Assembly: GCA_948567375.1 (NCBI GenBank)
Contig: OX419759.1
Coordinates: 20,118,744-20,182,743 of the forward strand
Direction of reading: 5' to 3'
DNA from: Lunularia cruciata
Taxonomy: Eukaryota > Streptophyta > Marchantiopsida > Lunulariales > Lunulariaceae
DNA length: 64,000 bases
The position numbers and the translations under genes were made by a program. Below, piece by piece: positions 23,543 to 34,541 of this stretch. Under the pieces are notes generated by a model. It searched no databases, was not told where the DNA came from, and saw only the letters and a program-made list of their open reading frames with translations. How positions within the stretch are numbered: the stretch's first letter is position 1; the number at the start of each line of letters is the position of its first letter.

Positions 23543-24520
23543 CATGAAAATATTACCTACTTGAAAGGTGAGATTAAGATGATGTATATGAATATATTAT
23601 TTTTGTCTATTTTGTGCAACAATAAGATGAGACTTTGCTTGGTGTAAGGATATAGATAACATGGATAAGAAGGTGGAATTATGAGGGATATGAGATGTTA
23701 GTGGAGCAAGAAGAGAATAAGGAACAAGTGGAACTTGTCTATAATTAAGAACAAAGGGAGAGAATCTTATACATGTATGCTTGGAATTATTTTAAGTAAA
23801 TTTAGCAACTACAAGGTAAGCATCCCAATTAGTGCAATGAACAAAGACATGTAACATAACTTCCATAGTGCAGTTTACTCATTTGGTTTGCCCATCAATT
23901 TAAGGATGAGGAGACATAGACAAGGCAAGCTTGGTGCCAAGTAGCTTTAAGAGCACTTGCCAAAATTTACCAATAAATAAAGGATCATGATCAAACATTA
24001 GAACTCTTGACATTCCATGGTGCTTGAAGACTATGGTGTCAAAGTAAATCTTGGCCAATGTTGGAGCATCTATTGTATCCATGGTAGATGCCAAACAAAT
24101 TTTCTTGCTAAGCTTATCAACAAACACTATGATTATTGTATGACTTTTGGTCTATCTTTGGCAAAGATGTAATGAGATCTATGCTCACATGTTCTCACTA
24201 AGTAGATTGAATTAGTAATAGTTGAAGTTGTACACGTGGCTTCTAGTTCCCTATCTTGTTGCTTTGGTAACTCTTACAAGATCAAACAAACTCTTTACAC
24301 TATTGTGCCATGTTCAACCACCACCATTAGTATTATTTTGTACTTAGTGTCTTATCCACACCCATGTCACCGGCGATTGGTAAATCATATGCTTCTTGAA
24401 GCCACACATGTCATAGATCTCACATAGTTGGAACACAAATTTGATTTTTGCAAAATAGAAGCCATCCTTAAATGAAAAGGGGTTGTACTTCTCATAATGG
24501 GTTGCAAGGAAACTTTATTA
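23543..24520 (-). pseudogene. Element E integrase, degenerate
   Basis: A 75-codon minus frame (24127-23900) reads MFVDKLSKKICLAS...LAKIYFDTIVFKHHGMSRVL, clearly the retroviral-type integrase core. The second catalytic Asp is kept (MFDHDPLF). Toward 23600 the C-terminal AQNR motif is recognisable. Stops and frameshifts occur throughout. It belongs to a family distinct from A and D. Confidence 0.75.
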
Positions 24521-24842
24521 CAAGATGAAAGAGAGGATATTGTTGTAAAGTAATTTTGAACATTTTTGTACTTTTGAGACCTTCAATAGCACAATGATTG
24601 CTATTATGATGAGAGATTTAGGAAGAATATGTAAATCAAGTTATTGTGATAAGGGTATTCAGAGTGATAGGAATTGTATTCAAGCTTGATATAGAGAATT
24701 ATAATTGTTACTCCCATCAATTTTGCCAATTTTTCATATGCTCCAAATGTAAGGTTTGCAACAAGAGTTTGTGATTAATTCACATTATCATTGGTTTCCA
24801 AAAGAAATAATGTATGCATCCCTTTATTGATTATACAATAGC

Positions 24843-24954
24843 AAATTGTTCTTGATTTTAAGTAGAATAATTATTTCTACTATGTTTAGTTGTATCTCAA
24901 ATTGTTCTTGATTTTAAGTAGAATAATTATTTCTATTATGTTTAGTTGTAGAGA
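24843..24954. repeat. 56-bp tandem duplication inside element E
   Basis: Two copies start at 24843 and 24899, each beginning AAATTGTTCTTGATTTTAAG, with one visible difference. It arose after insertion of E. Confidence 0.85.
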
Positions 24955-25059
24955 TACAAAGGCAATGAGATGCAATTCATTTGGGAATACCTATTACAAC
25001 ATAGTTCTGATTGCAAAGTTAGAAGTATCAAAATCATCCATACAAGGTAATTGAGGATA

Positions 25060-25870
25060 TTTTCTAAAGATACCATATCCTTAACTTTCTTGAATGCATG
25101 TTCTTCCTTTTTGTTCCACTCAAAGAAATTATTTAAGTTATTTTAAGTTATTTTCTCCAAGAAATTTGTTAATAACGCGGTCACATGAGCATATTAGTGG
25201 ATGAACCATAGATAAAAACTTGCTATTCCATTAAATCTCCAAAATTTGGTGGCATCCTTGTGAGTAGGAAAATTGGTAATAGCCTTGATTTTCTTATTTT
25301 CTATCTTGATTCCTTCCAATTAAAGTTATAGCCCAAGAAGGAAAATTCCTTATGCAAATAGGTAATTTGGACTTCTTGTAGTAGAACTTCCATTGTCAGA
25401 GTCATCTTAAGATTTCTTGTATATGATTCTTGAGTTATACCTCCATTTGATTCTTGAGTTATACCTCCATTTTACTATAAATTAGAATATCATCCAAGAA
25501 CACTACCACATATTGATCCAATAGCACTTATAGTACCCAATGTATTTGATCCATGAGAACTAACAAGGTATAAGTGAGCTCAAAAGGTAAAACTCTCCAT
25601 TCAAAATGCCTATACCTTATAAAAATGATATTCTTCTATATGTCTTTCTTATCAAGTAGAATCTGCCAATAGCAAATTAAAAAATCCAAATTTGAGAAGT
25701 AGTATACTCCACCCAATAGATCTAGTAACTCATCAATCTGAGGTAAGAGATACTCATTCTTCACTATTTTTTTACTAAGACCAAGGTAATCAATACAAAA
25801 TCAAAGCACTAAATCCTTCTTTGGTACAAATAGTATTGGTGCTCATATAGGGAGACGTGTTATGTTGTAC
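25060..25870 (-). pseudogene. Element E reverse transcriptase / RNase H, degenerate
   Basis: Conceptual translation of the minus strand gives APILFVPKKD, FCIDYLGLSKKIVKNEYLLP, RYRHFEWRVLPFELT and VVVFLDDILIYSK, the ordered motifs of a Ty3/gypsy RT, the last being the catalytic FLDD box near 25490. The thumb and RNase H connection continues to about 25060 with frameshifts. A 24-bp direct repeat (about 25420-25465, GATTCTTGAGTTATACCTCC) interrupts the thumb. Confidence 0.8.
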
Positions 25871-27884
25871 AAAATCTTTCTCCAACAAATCAATCAATGT
25901 CTTCAAAGTTCTTCTAGCTTCTTTTGTAAGAGCTAATAGATTTGTCTACTCACAATAGTACTTCCTAGCAATAGCTTCATCTTGAATGATATACCTCAAT
26001 TTGCGTACAAATTCTCTCAAAGATCATACAAAAACACATTTACAAACTCTTGAACCATTTGATTAACCATCACTTTTATAGGTTTGTAACACTCATATAC
26101 TCATTCTCCTTGCACAATAGGCTTAATACACATAGCAAAAATATGATTATTTTTCTCCAAAGTTTATTCTATAGCCATTATAAGGACAAATTTCTCATCT
26201 TGGGACTGACTACTATTAAGTGTATTCCTCAAAGGTGCTAAAAACCTAATTGATAATCTTTATCTTGGTGTTATACTTAAATTTATTATCATGCTCAATT
26301 AAATTGAACTTTATAACATTCAAGCCAAGGGAGACATAGGATGACATTTTAGTGTAAGTGAACTATTACAAAAATCTCATACACTCTATGTACTACTCAA
26401 TATTGGATGCAATAAGATGTGAGGTACGGAATGTAGAACCATTTCTACTATATGCTATCATTAATTTGCTATCTAATATAGGTTTGATAGGAATACATAA
26501 TTAACTTTCTAATTGCATTGACATGCAACTCTCAAGACTCACATAATCAACCAAAATACTACAACTACAATCAAATATCATACCTAGCAACTGAATCAAA
26601 ATTACATATTTCAAGCCTTCAAACTTGTTGGAACAAATCAAGTTCATAATAAATGGCTTAATATCTCTTACTAGTATATTATGTTTCTTTGATTCTCACT
26701 TTCAAAGAATTCCATTTTGGCAATGGGTCAAGGCTGTCCATTCCAAGTTGGACATTTTGCAATACGATATCTAATTTGCTAAAAATATAAGAAACCACCA
26801 TTTTGTCATAATTGTTCTTTATTTGAAGTGCCAAGTGTTCTTCTTATTGCTAAAAATAAAAAAACCACCATTTTGTCACAATTGTCCTTTGTTTGTAGTG
26901 CCAAATGCTCCCCATTGGATAACATCAATCTCCATTAGCGTCCACTTCTCTACCCGTGTGTGGTGTGTTTACATGTTTTATGAAGGTCTAGGGTAGAAAA
27001 AGTTATGGCAACCAAGGAATCAAAGCACTTGGCTAATTACAAGGCTTTTCTAAATGTTAAGGCTTACGCATGGTTACTTCCAATTTGGTATGTAATTTCA
27101 AGCCTCTCAAAAAGCTTCACTATATTGTATGTTTAGCATCTACATTAAAGTGTTTTGGAATCAAGTGATGTAGCTTCTCAATTTTACCAATCTATTATGT
27201 GCAATTTATTCAATATTCACAACTTGGAATCTCTTAATTATTGCATTCTTGAATTCTTCACATGTCAAGATTAGAGAAAAAATATGATATTGAGTTTCTC
27301 TACCTAAAATCACCACCATAATTTTTCCATTCTATCTAATTGGCTCAAAGCCAAGTGTATCTATCTCAATTCATCTAGAAAATTTATAGCTTCAAATTAT
27401 TGCTCACAATCAAATACAAAGTTCTCCATTGCACTTGAAAAATTTTTGCCTTTGAATGGCTTAGGCTTTAGGAATTACACTTAATCTTATTCCTCTTGGA
27501 ATTTTTTTCTCTCCATTTGTTTTTGTCATTAAAAATCTTGATCTCTCTCTCTTCCAACAATTAAAGATGATGCTTTATTGTTATATAGTAATAAATAGAG
27601 CATCATCTTCAATTGTGATAACAATGATAAATTTGTGCATTGCCACCATAGTTTTTAATATCTCAAAGTATTTACTTGCAAAATTTTAGATTAACACATA
27701 AATTTAACAAGTCTACTACTATATGCAAGTTATAAAAAGAGATCAATGGTTTGTCAGACAAGGTGATCGCATTCAAAAAATTTGACCAAAGCATGACATG
27801 GTGCATTGGTAGTACATGTCACAAAAATCCTAATGGTTTGAGAAAAATAGATGTGGTGGTCCATAAATTCAATCCATTCCACTC
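25871..27884 (-). pseudogene. Element E protease/gag region, barely readable
   Basis: By position this is the gag and protease part of E, between its primer site and RT. I could not confirm individual motifs. A 71-bp duplication (copies start at 26778 and 26849, GCTAAAAATA...ACCACCATTTTGTCA) lies within it. Confidence 0.45.
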
Positions 27885-27899
27885 ATGCTCTCATACCCA
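27885..27899 (-). promoter_or_regulatory. Primer-binding site of element E (initiator-Met tRNA type)
   Basis: Directly inside the 5' LTR, the minus strand reads TGGGTATGAGAGCATG, close to the TGGTATCAGAGC complement of plant initiator-Met tRNA that primes many plant LTR elements. Confidence 0.65.
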
Positions 27900-28266
27900 T
27901 GTAAAAGGCTAAGAAGAGAAATATGAGAATAGAGGATCACATTGGAACTCCAAAATGAGAGAAACTCAAAATGCTTAGCATGAGCTTTAACCTTGGTATT
28001 TATAGGGAAAGCAAGTTCAAGATTCCCTAGAAGATTCCAAGGAAAGTTCTTCTAGAAGCCATCTTTCTTGGAGTGCAATCCAGGCTAGTCATCTACTTGG
28101 CATTCAAGGTAAGCTAGCTATTTACTTTGCATACAAGTTACTCCGTCTTTGGGAAGTCCCAAGAAGCATCTCACCAAGAAGTTTCTTGGATGCTTCTAAA
28201 ACATTTTGAAGCTAGTTCTAACTCTTTTTGCTATGTTTAGCTACTTTGCTAATTCAATTTATTACA
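27900..28266 (-). repeat. 5' LTR of element E
   Basis: Begins TGTAAAAGGC and ends TTTATTACA on the plus strand, homologous to 16058-16447. Divergence and small indels between the two LTRs show that the insertion is old. Confidence 0.8.
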
Positions 28267-29499
28267 AAAGGTAAAATATTAATTCTAAAGAAGATAGTTT
28301 TTTATTTCATATAAAGTTAAGGTTCCATACCAAGTAACTCAAACTTTGAGAAGTTCATGTACCATCTTATATCCCAAGGATATAAGAAGGTTCATGAATA
28401 TCTTGATAGAAACTTAAGAGCCTATACACTATCTAAATATTTTGCTATAAAACTTTGTAAGTACTTTATTAAGCATCCTCTAACACTTCTAATTATCTAG
28501 TTTTTTTTATTTATATTACTCTTCTAAACTTTTTCATGTACTAGTCATGATGTCTTTATAATGTGCTTCAATTTCAAGATTCCTATAAACTCGTTAAATA
28601 TTTTGCTATGAGCTTTGTAAGTACTTTATTGACCATCTTCTAAAAATGTATAATGATTTAGTTTTATAACTTATACACAATTAGTATGGTAAATTTTACT
28701 CTTTTAAATTTTCTCCTTTGCTAATCATGGTGTCTTCATAATATGCTTTAATTTTAAATTCTTGAGTACAATGAAGATGATCAAGAGATCTTTATGTAGC
28801 ATCTTGAAGCATGTAATATTTCCAAAACTTTTTCCACCTTATATGATGGTAGTAACTAGGATTGAACACATGCTTGGCCTATAATACCTCCGGTGAAATT
28901 TAATCATTAGTAGTGTTTTGGTAGTTTTGAGTTAGTTACAACTAGCTAAGTTTAATAATAACTAAGTTAAATGTATATCTAATTAAATTTAGCATTGCTA
29001 AATAAGGATTATAAAATATTGAATTAATTACTGAATGAGACCTCCTAGTGAATTTTGAATTAGATTATATTAGAGTGGTACTTCTTAAGAGAATTTTATA
29101 TTGGAGTAGGATCTTGTAGAGGATTTTATATATTGGAATATCACCTCCATCTTGGACTTTACATGTTCAAGTTGACTTGGTACAGAAGAAATTCCAAATT
29201 CCTATTGATGTGGGACCAAGTTATGCAACCTTTGGTAGTGGAGGTTTGCAAAGTTAGGTAGATTTGGCTTGAACTTGTAGTATGTTGTAATTTGTAATTA
29301 TGAGACATCCTATATGCATAAGGAATATGCTTAGAAAGTTCAAACAGGAGTCCAAAAACCCATTTGAGTGCACATAGACCTAAGATTCTTTACGTGCATA
29401 ATTTAGGTAAAGTAAGGATTTTACCAAGTTAACAAAGTACTCATTACGGTAGTTTTGATGAGTATATGAGGGGCTTTAGAAAGGTTAGACAACAATTCC
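28267..29499. other. AT-rich DNA right of element E, no gene
   Basis: No open frame with a domain. A direct duplication of about 158 bp period occurs at roughly 28424-28760 (shared phrases AATATTTTGCTAT and TTTGTAAGTACTTTATT). Around 29080-29170 short near-repeats of TTTTATATTGGA occur. Confidence 0.55.
28424..28760. repeat. Diverged tandem duplication, period about 158 bp
   Basis: The two halves share AATATTTTGCTAT, TTTGTAAGTACTTTATT and CATG(A/G)TGTCTT(T/C)ATAAT in the same order and spacing, with roughly a fifth of bases changed. Confidence 0.7.
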
Positions 29500-30900
29500 T
29501 TAATGAGTTTGGAGCATCAATTGAATGAAGAGATCAAGGCTTTGTAAGTAGTACTTGTACTTGCTAAATAAAGTGTGAGTTTTCTACTTGAGAGTGTCAC
29601 TATTATGATGTTGATCTTGGATGACCCTTTAACCCCATAAAACCTTTTTGAGAGTGTGATAGAAGGAATTCTAGGACCTTGGTGAACTCTTCTTTTATGG
29701 ATCATTGTGGAGGACTTTTGGCAAAAGATAGATAAAAAATGACTTGAATAGAACTTAATCATAAGAGATATAATGAGTGACTAAAGGAGAGAACTGAAGA
29801 TTAACCAAGTGAGTGACAGATTGAATACTGATTTTTTATTCTTGATGGTGCTTAATAAAAACTTGTTCTTCCATTTAGCATATGGATTACATATAATCTA
29901 TCACTAGAAGTACCTCTAGTGGGAGAGATAAGTCATGCACAATTTGTATTTCTAGGCCAAGATCATGAGATCCATGACCTTATCATGAGCATGAATAATG
30001 ATTGCAAGTAACAAAGGTGATATCTAGTTAGGGAGTATGGATTTCAATCTAAAATTATAGAAGAGAGCATGAATATATATGTAACATAGAGGATCAAACT
30101 GACAAGCAACAAAAGATATAACTTTAAGAACGTAAAAGAGTACCATCTAATTAGGATCTAGTTTGTAAGCCTGATTATTTAAAGGCAATATGTGATTATG
30201 TGTACAGAGCACAACTTTGTCCTAATCACAAAAGATAGTTCTTAATGGTAGGTATTAATATTCATTTTTTCAACAGTTTCAATTCATAAAGAGACAACCA
30301 TTGGCTTCTAGTAAGGAAGAAAATAATGTGTATAAAGAGGTATAAGAACTAAGGATAAAGGGAGATAGAACATAAAAATACTAAAAAGAATTAAAGGATC
30401 ATCATCATAAATAAAAAAGGATTGAATCAAATACCTTATTGCTTAAAGTTTCTGTAGATAAAACTCTAAAAAATAGAGAAATTTTAGATCATTGTGATTG
30501 ATATTTACAATTCTTCAAAACAATATCATTCAATAGATGATTGGTACCTTTAATTTCCTCTTTAATTTGTAGGTGGTATGTAGTTGACAGTTCTGATTTG
30601 GTGTAAACTTTTCTAAATAATATCTAAAACTTGTTATTCAAGTGGGAGTTATGATCAAATATGAGTATGTACGGAAGATCATGATGATAACATATGATAT
30701 CAAAGTATATCTTAGCTAATTTTAGGATATTTTACATCAAAAGTAGAAACTAAGTGGAATTCCTTCTTGAGTTTATTCACAAACATAAAAACTATAGTAT
30801 AATTTAAGAAGATTATACTTGTTTGAAAATATATTAGGATGAAATCTAAAAAGCTTTAAGGATGATTTGTGGATCAACAACAATTCAAGAAGTCTAACTA
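29500..30900 (-). pseudogene. Element G: relic of another Ty3/gypsy integrase
   Basis: Translating the minus strand from about 30740 down to 30500 gives LAKIYFDIICYHHDLPYILI, then FDHN in the DRDP position, a KF.ILFRK segment and STTYHLQ in place of STAYHPQ. These are the ordered core motifs of a Ty3/gypsy integrase, with at least one stop and lost catalytic residues. A weak KVLW match near 29,620 could be the chromodomain end. No LTRs were found, so the element limits are unknown. It is independent of E, whose right LTR ends at 28266. Confidence 0.6.
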
Positions 30901-32375
30901 GTTTCAATTTGAAGCCTTGTATCTTTTGTAACTTTCACAAGAATAAAAAAACCTCCAAATTTACAAATATCTCAAGTTATATTTGGCCATGTTAGAGGAA
31001 CAAATAGTCATATTTAATCATGATGATATGACTTAATGAGATCATTGACTCATTGTAATCAAACAAAGTCTATGATTATATAAACTTCTATACTTTATTT
31101 CCTTTTTATAATAATCTATTTAAATCATAAAATTTATTCTTCATCCTTAATTGCAACTTGTGTTGTAAAAAGCTTGAAGACAAGATCTCCTTGCAATTAT
31201 TGCTAAAACTCATACTTGTATTTGTCCATAAGAATAACCATATTATGTTAGGCTATATTCAGTGCATGGATTAATGTGTCTTATGTATCTTGGAATTTGT
31301 CTAAATTCTTCCAAATTGAAATTATTTATTTTTAAATATTATGATTGATCTAGTTCATTGAAAGTTTTATTCAAATTTATCAAAATTGAAATATGTGTAA
31401 TCTATTGAGGTAATATTATATTTTATACATTTTTTTTATAAAATTTGAACAAATGATAGGATTATTAATAGAAGGTATGTTTCCAAATCATATAAAATAT
31501 ATCATAATTTAATATAATATATCAAATAAAAATTATATAAACATTGGTATTCATTTTCATCTATATTCTTAAAAGCTCAAGTAACAAATCTGAAATTGAA
31601 ATTAATTTTGAGATCAGAAGACTCAAATATACAACAAGATATAATAACCCAAAACTTTTATTCTATTTTTCAATGCATTCTCAAAGAGAAAAGTTCCAAA
31701 AACATATATTTCAACATTTTATGCACATATAGACAAATTTAAATATCAAGAATATTCTATAAAATTTGGTGTGTGGTCTATAAAGTCACATAACCATTCC
31801 AATATTTAAAATTTGAAACTTCCTAACTTGTATGTTCCAAAATACAATAACTACAATAAGAGAATCAAGAAATTTTGTGTTGTTTTTGGTGATAATAGAT
31901 AATATATAGAATAGTATGAACTTTGCTAAGTTCTTTATATGTTCCAAGTAAATATTGCAACAGTGGGCTACATGTATGATCAAGAGTTCAGAACCTTGAG
32001 TGGAATCCTTTTTCTTGGTGAATTTATTATCTCTTCAAGTCCAAGACAAGTGTGTATCAACCATTTATAAAATCCTTTTTGAAAAATGGTACAAAAATTA
32101 TTTTAGCATGGAATTTATTTTAGTGGTGGTATAAATTATTTATATACTCCTTTTTCCAATATTATTCCAAAAATAGAGCTAAAATTATCAAATTAGGGAC
32201 TTTGGATCATAAGGTTGTATAAATATACAAGTTCATGCTAAATCCTTTAAATTCTTGGAAGGAAACCTTCTCATAATTACCTCATAAGAAGTTGACATCC
32301 TTTCCTAAGGGATCAATAAGAGAAAAGTGCAACCATGTAGAAAAATACAAAGGATGGGAAGACCACATCAAGCTC
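30901..32375. other. AT-rich DNA, no gene
   Basis: Some of this is probably the upstream part of element G, but no motif can be read. Nothing else recognised. Confidence 0.5.
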
Positions 32376-34541
32376 TTGTTGTACTATTCCTTTCTCTCTT
32401 TAGGAACACACATGGTGCTTAGTTGTGGAGACTACATATCAAAGGCTATACGTAAACCCGTAACTACTTGACTGAACATGTGTGTTACCCAATTGCCGGA
32501 ACCCTCCTCTCTTGTAACCAATATTCTTGCTATCTAGAAGGGTAGTGACAAGCAACCTAACCTGTCATCACAACACACACTCCTGGTCTACAAGTCATCA
32601 TTTCAAGCATTACCAGGGAGAATGCACAACACTCCTAGAAGGAAATAAACTAAGCGCAATGCACACACACCAATTCAAACAAACTAGGCATATAAAAAAG
32701 CATGCAAGCACAAAGAGGATCCAATCACAAGAATACAACAACTCTTTATGCTTTTTGTTGGAAAAGAGCTTCAAAGCCTTCTTGCTCTATCATTAAGCTC
32801 ATTTCAACCAATACTCCAAGTCTCATCCAATTTGAACTTTAGATTTCAAGTGGAGAATTCATGTCTTCTTGACGGGGAAAACTATGTGCAGCTCATATGA
32901 ATATAACTTTTTTTTGTAACTTGGATTCGAGTGTTTTAAAATTCAATGGAAAGCATGTGAGATAAGCTTTCCAATGAAATAAAATAAAATAGGCCTCAAT
33001 AAAATCACTACAGCTCCCTTTATAACCTCTAAAATTTGGCTAGGTTTTTTTTTGTGCAACTTTCACCCTAATTTTGAAACCCTTATTTTAGGGTTTGCTC
33101 ATGGTTTTTGGCAACTTCTTCCCAGATTTTTGATTCAAAAGTACACTTGATCTTTTAAAAATACTATGCCAACCTCAAACCCTCAATCAAAGTCACAAGA
33201 TAGGAGAATTGACATCCAATCAAGATGGAAGATAAAAACTACTCAACCGAGCTTATGACAATATTTGCAATAGAATGTTTTGCATCAGATCTCACTCTCC
33301 ATAGATCTAGAGCCAAAATTTTTTTTCACAATAGTTGGTTGTGTCCTTTCTTAGACTCCTACAAATTTTTGTAGCCTAATCCAATCCCAATACCTAGATG
33401 TGGATCAATTCATGAGCTGGGCTAACTTGTGAGCTTTGCAGCCAAGGCATACTTGATCCAAGACCCTCAATTATCTTTTTCAAGAATTCACATAAGACCT
33501 TTGCACAGAGGTGCAAACACTAACCAGAAAAAAACCATAGAAATTTCCATAAGGTGATTCAAACCACAACTTGGGAAGTGACCAAAACTCCAAACCTGAT
33601 CATCAGCTCTTCTCCAACACCTTACATGTCCAAAGCTTCAACTTCAATCAATTAGATCTGATATGAACATGATCCAAAAATAGGATTTCTTATGCTCAGA
33701 GCTATGAGAGCGTTGTCTACTCTCCAACCCTACCAAAAAATCATGAAAATGTTTCAAGAAGCTCTCCTTGGGTATGAATTCTACCCCTCTTGACTCAATT
33801 GATGATATCCTTCTCAATTTGTCTGATTTCAATCTCAAGATTGTAGCTTGTTTGCTCCTCTCTCCAATTGTGATCTCCACTCCTCAAATACACTCCCCAA
33901 TGTGATGGTCAAAAACTCAAGACTCCTTCACTTGGGACCCAATCTCTTGGAAATTGGTCTCTTCACTTTTGACAGATGGACCCTCAACTCCACCTTGAAG
34001 CTTATGAGCAAAAATTCAGGCAATCCCCGACTATAGAAGCACATAGATTGTCAAATCCTTAACATGTTCATAAGTAAATACCAAAAGGATGATAGGATCT
34101 GGGTTTCCCATCATTGACTCCATGAATACCGCTCCAAAATGTGCCACCATCCAATCCAATTAGCCATCACGATGTAAAATCTGAAGCCTGATGAGAAAAG
34201 GATTCAGGAGTGGCAGATCGGGAGCATGGGACATCTCATGCTCAAATGCCTCCTTTGATGCTCTAACACTTGCACTTTGCTACAACTTTCACTCCCAAGA
34301 TCCTCCTTCCCCTCAAGACTCCTCAACTAAAACACCCATCTCTCCACTCTCCCTCACTTGTATACTTAGAGCCCTTGAATATGATAAGATTATAACCCAT
34401 GTGGCCAATTGCATACATGTCTATAGATTGCTCACATGGCAATGTCTCATCCATTGGATCTATCATATAAGCTAATCCACTAATGTAGAGATAACCATGA
34501 TGGTTTTTTTTTACGGGTTGCATAAACCACAACACAACATC
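32376..34541 (+). mobile_element. 2.2-kb noncoding interspersed repeat, copy 1
   Basis: Aligns in the same orientation and order with 47074-49239 along about 2.2 kb. Shared blocks include TTCTCTCT..AG.AACACACT near the left end, TAACCTGTCATCACAACA, AAGCATTACCA.GGAGAA and CAAGCATGCAAG. Both copies end in a shared AACCACAACA...ATC. Neither copy has a convincing protein; a shared frame near the right end (LCYNFHS) is short and otherwise divergent. A 10-base direct repeat, ATACAAAGGA, lies at 32345-32354 and 34542-34551 and could be a target duplication. The class is unresolved. Confidence 0.7.

Larger units (their letters stand above)
16058..28266 (-). mobile_element. Element E: degenerate Ty3/gypsy retrotransposon, outermost of three nested insertions
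   Basis: Two related LTRs, 16058-16447 and 27900-28266, both begin TGTA and end with ATTACA on the plus strand and lie in direct orientation. The flanking bases, AAAGA (16053-16057) and AAAGG (28267-28271), match at four of five positions, as expected for an old target duplication. Just inside the right LTR, read on the minus strand, lies TGGGTATGAGAGCATG, close to the initiator-Met tRNA primer site. Integrase and reverse transcriptase relics at 23543-25870 are in the matching minus orientation. About 6.7 kb in the middle (16872-23542) belongs to younger elements D and A. All E frames are broken. Confidence 0.8.
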
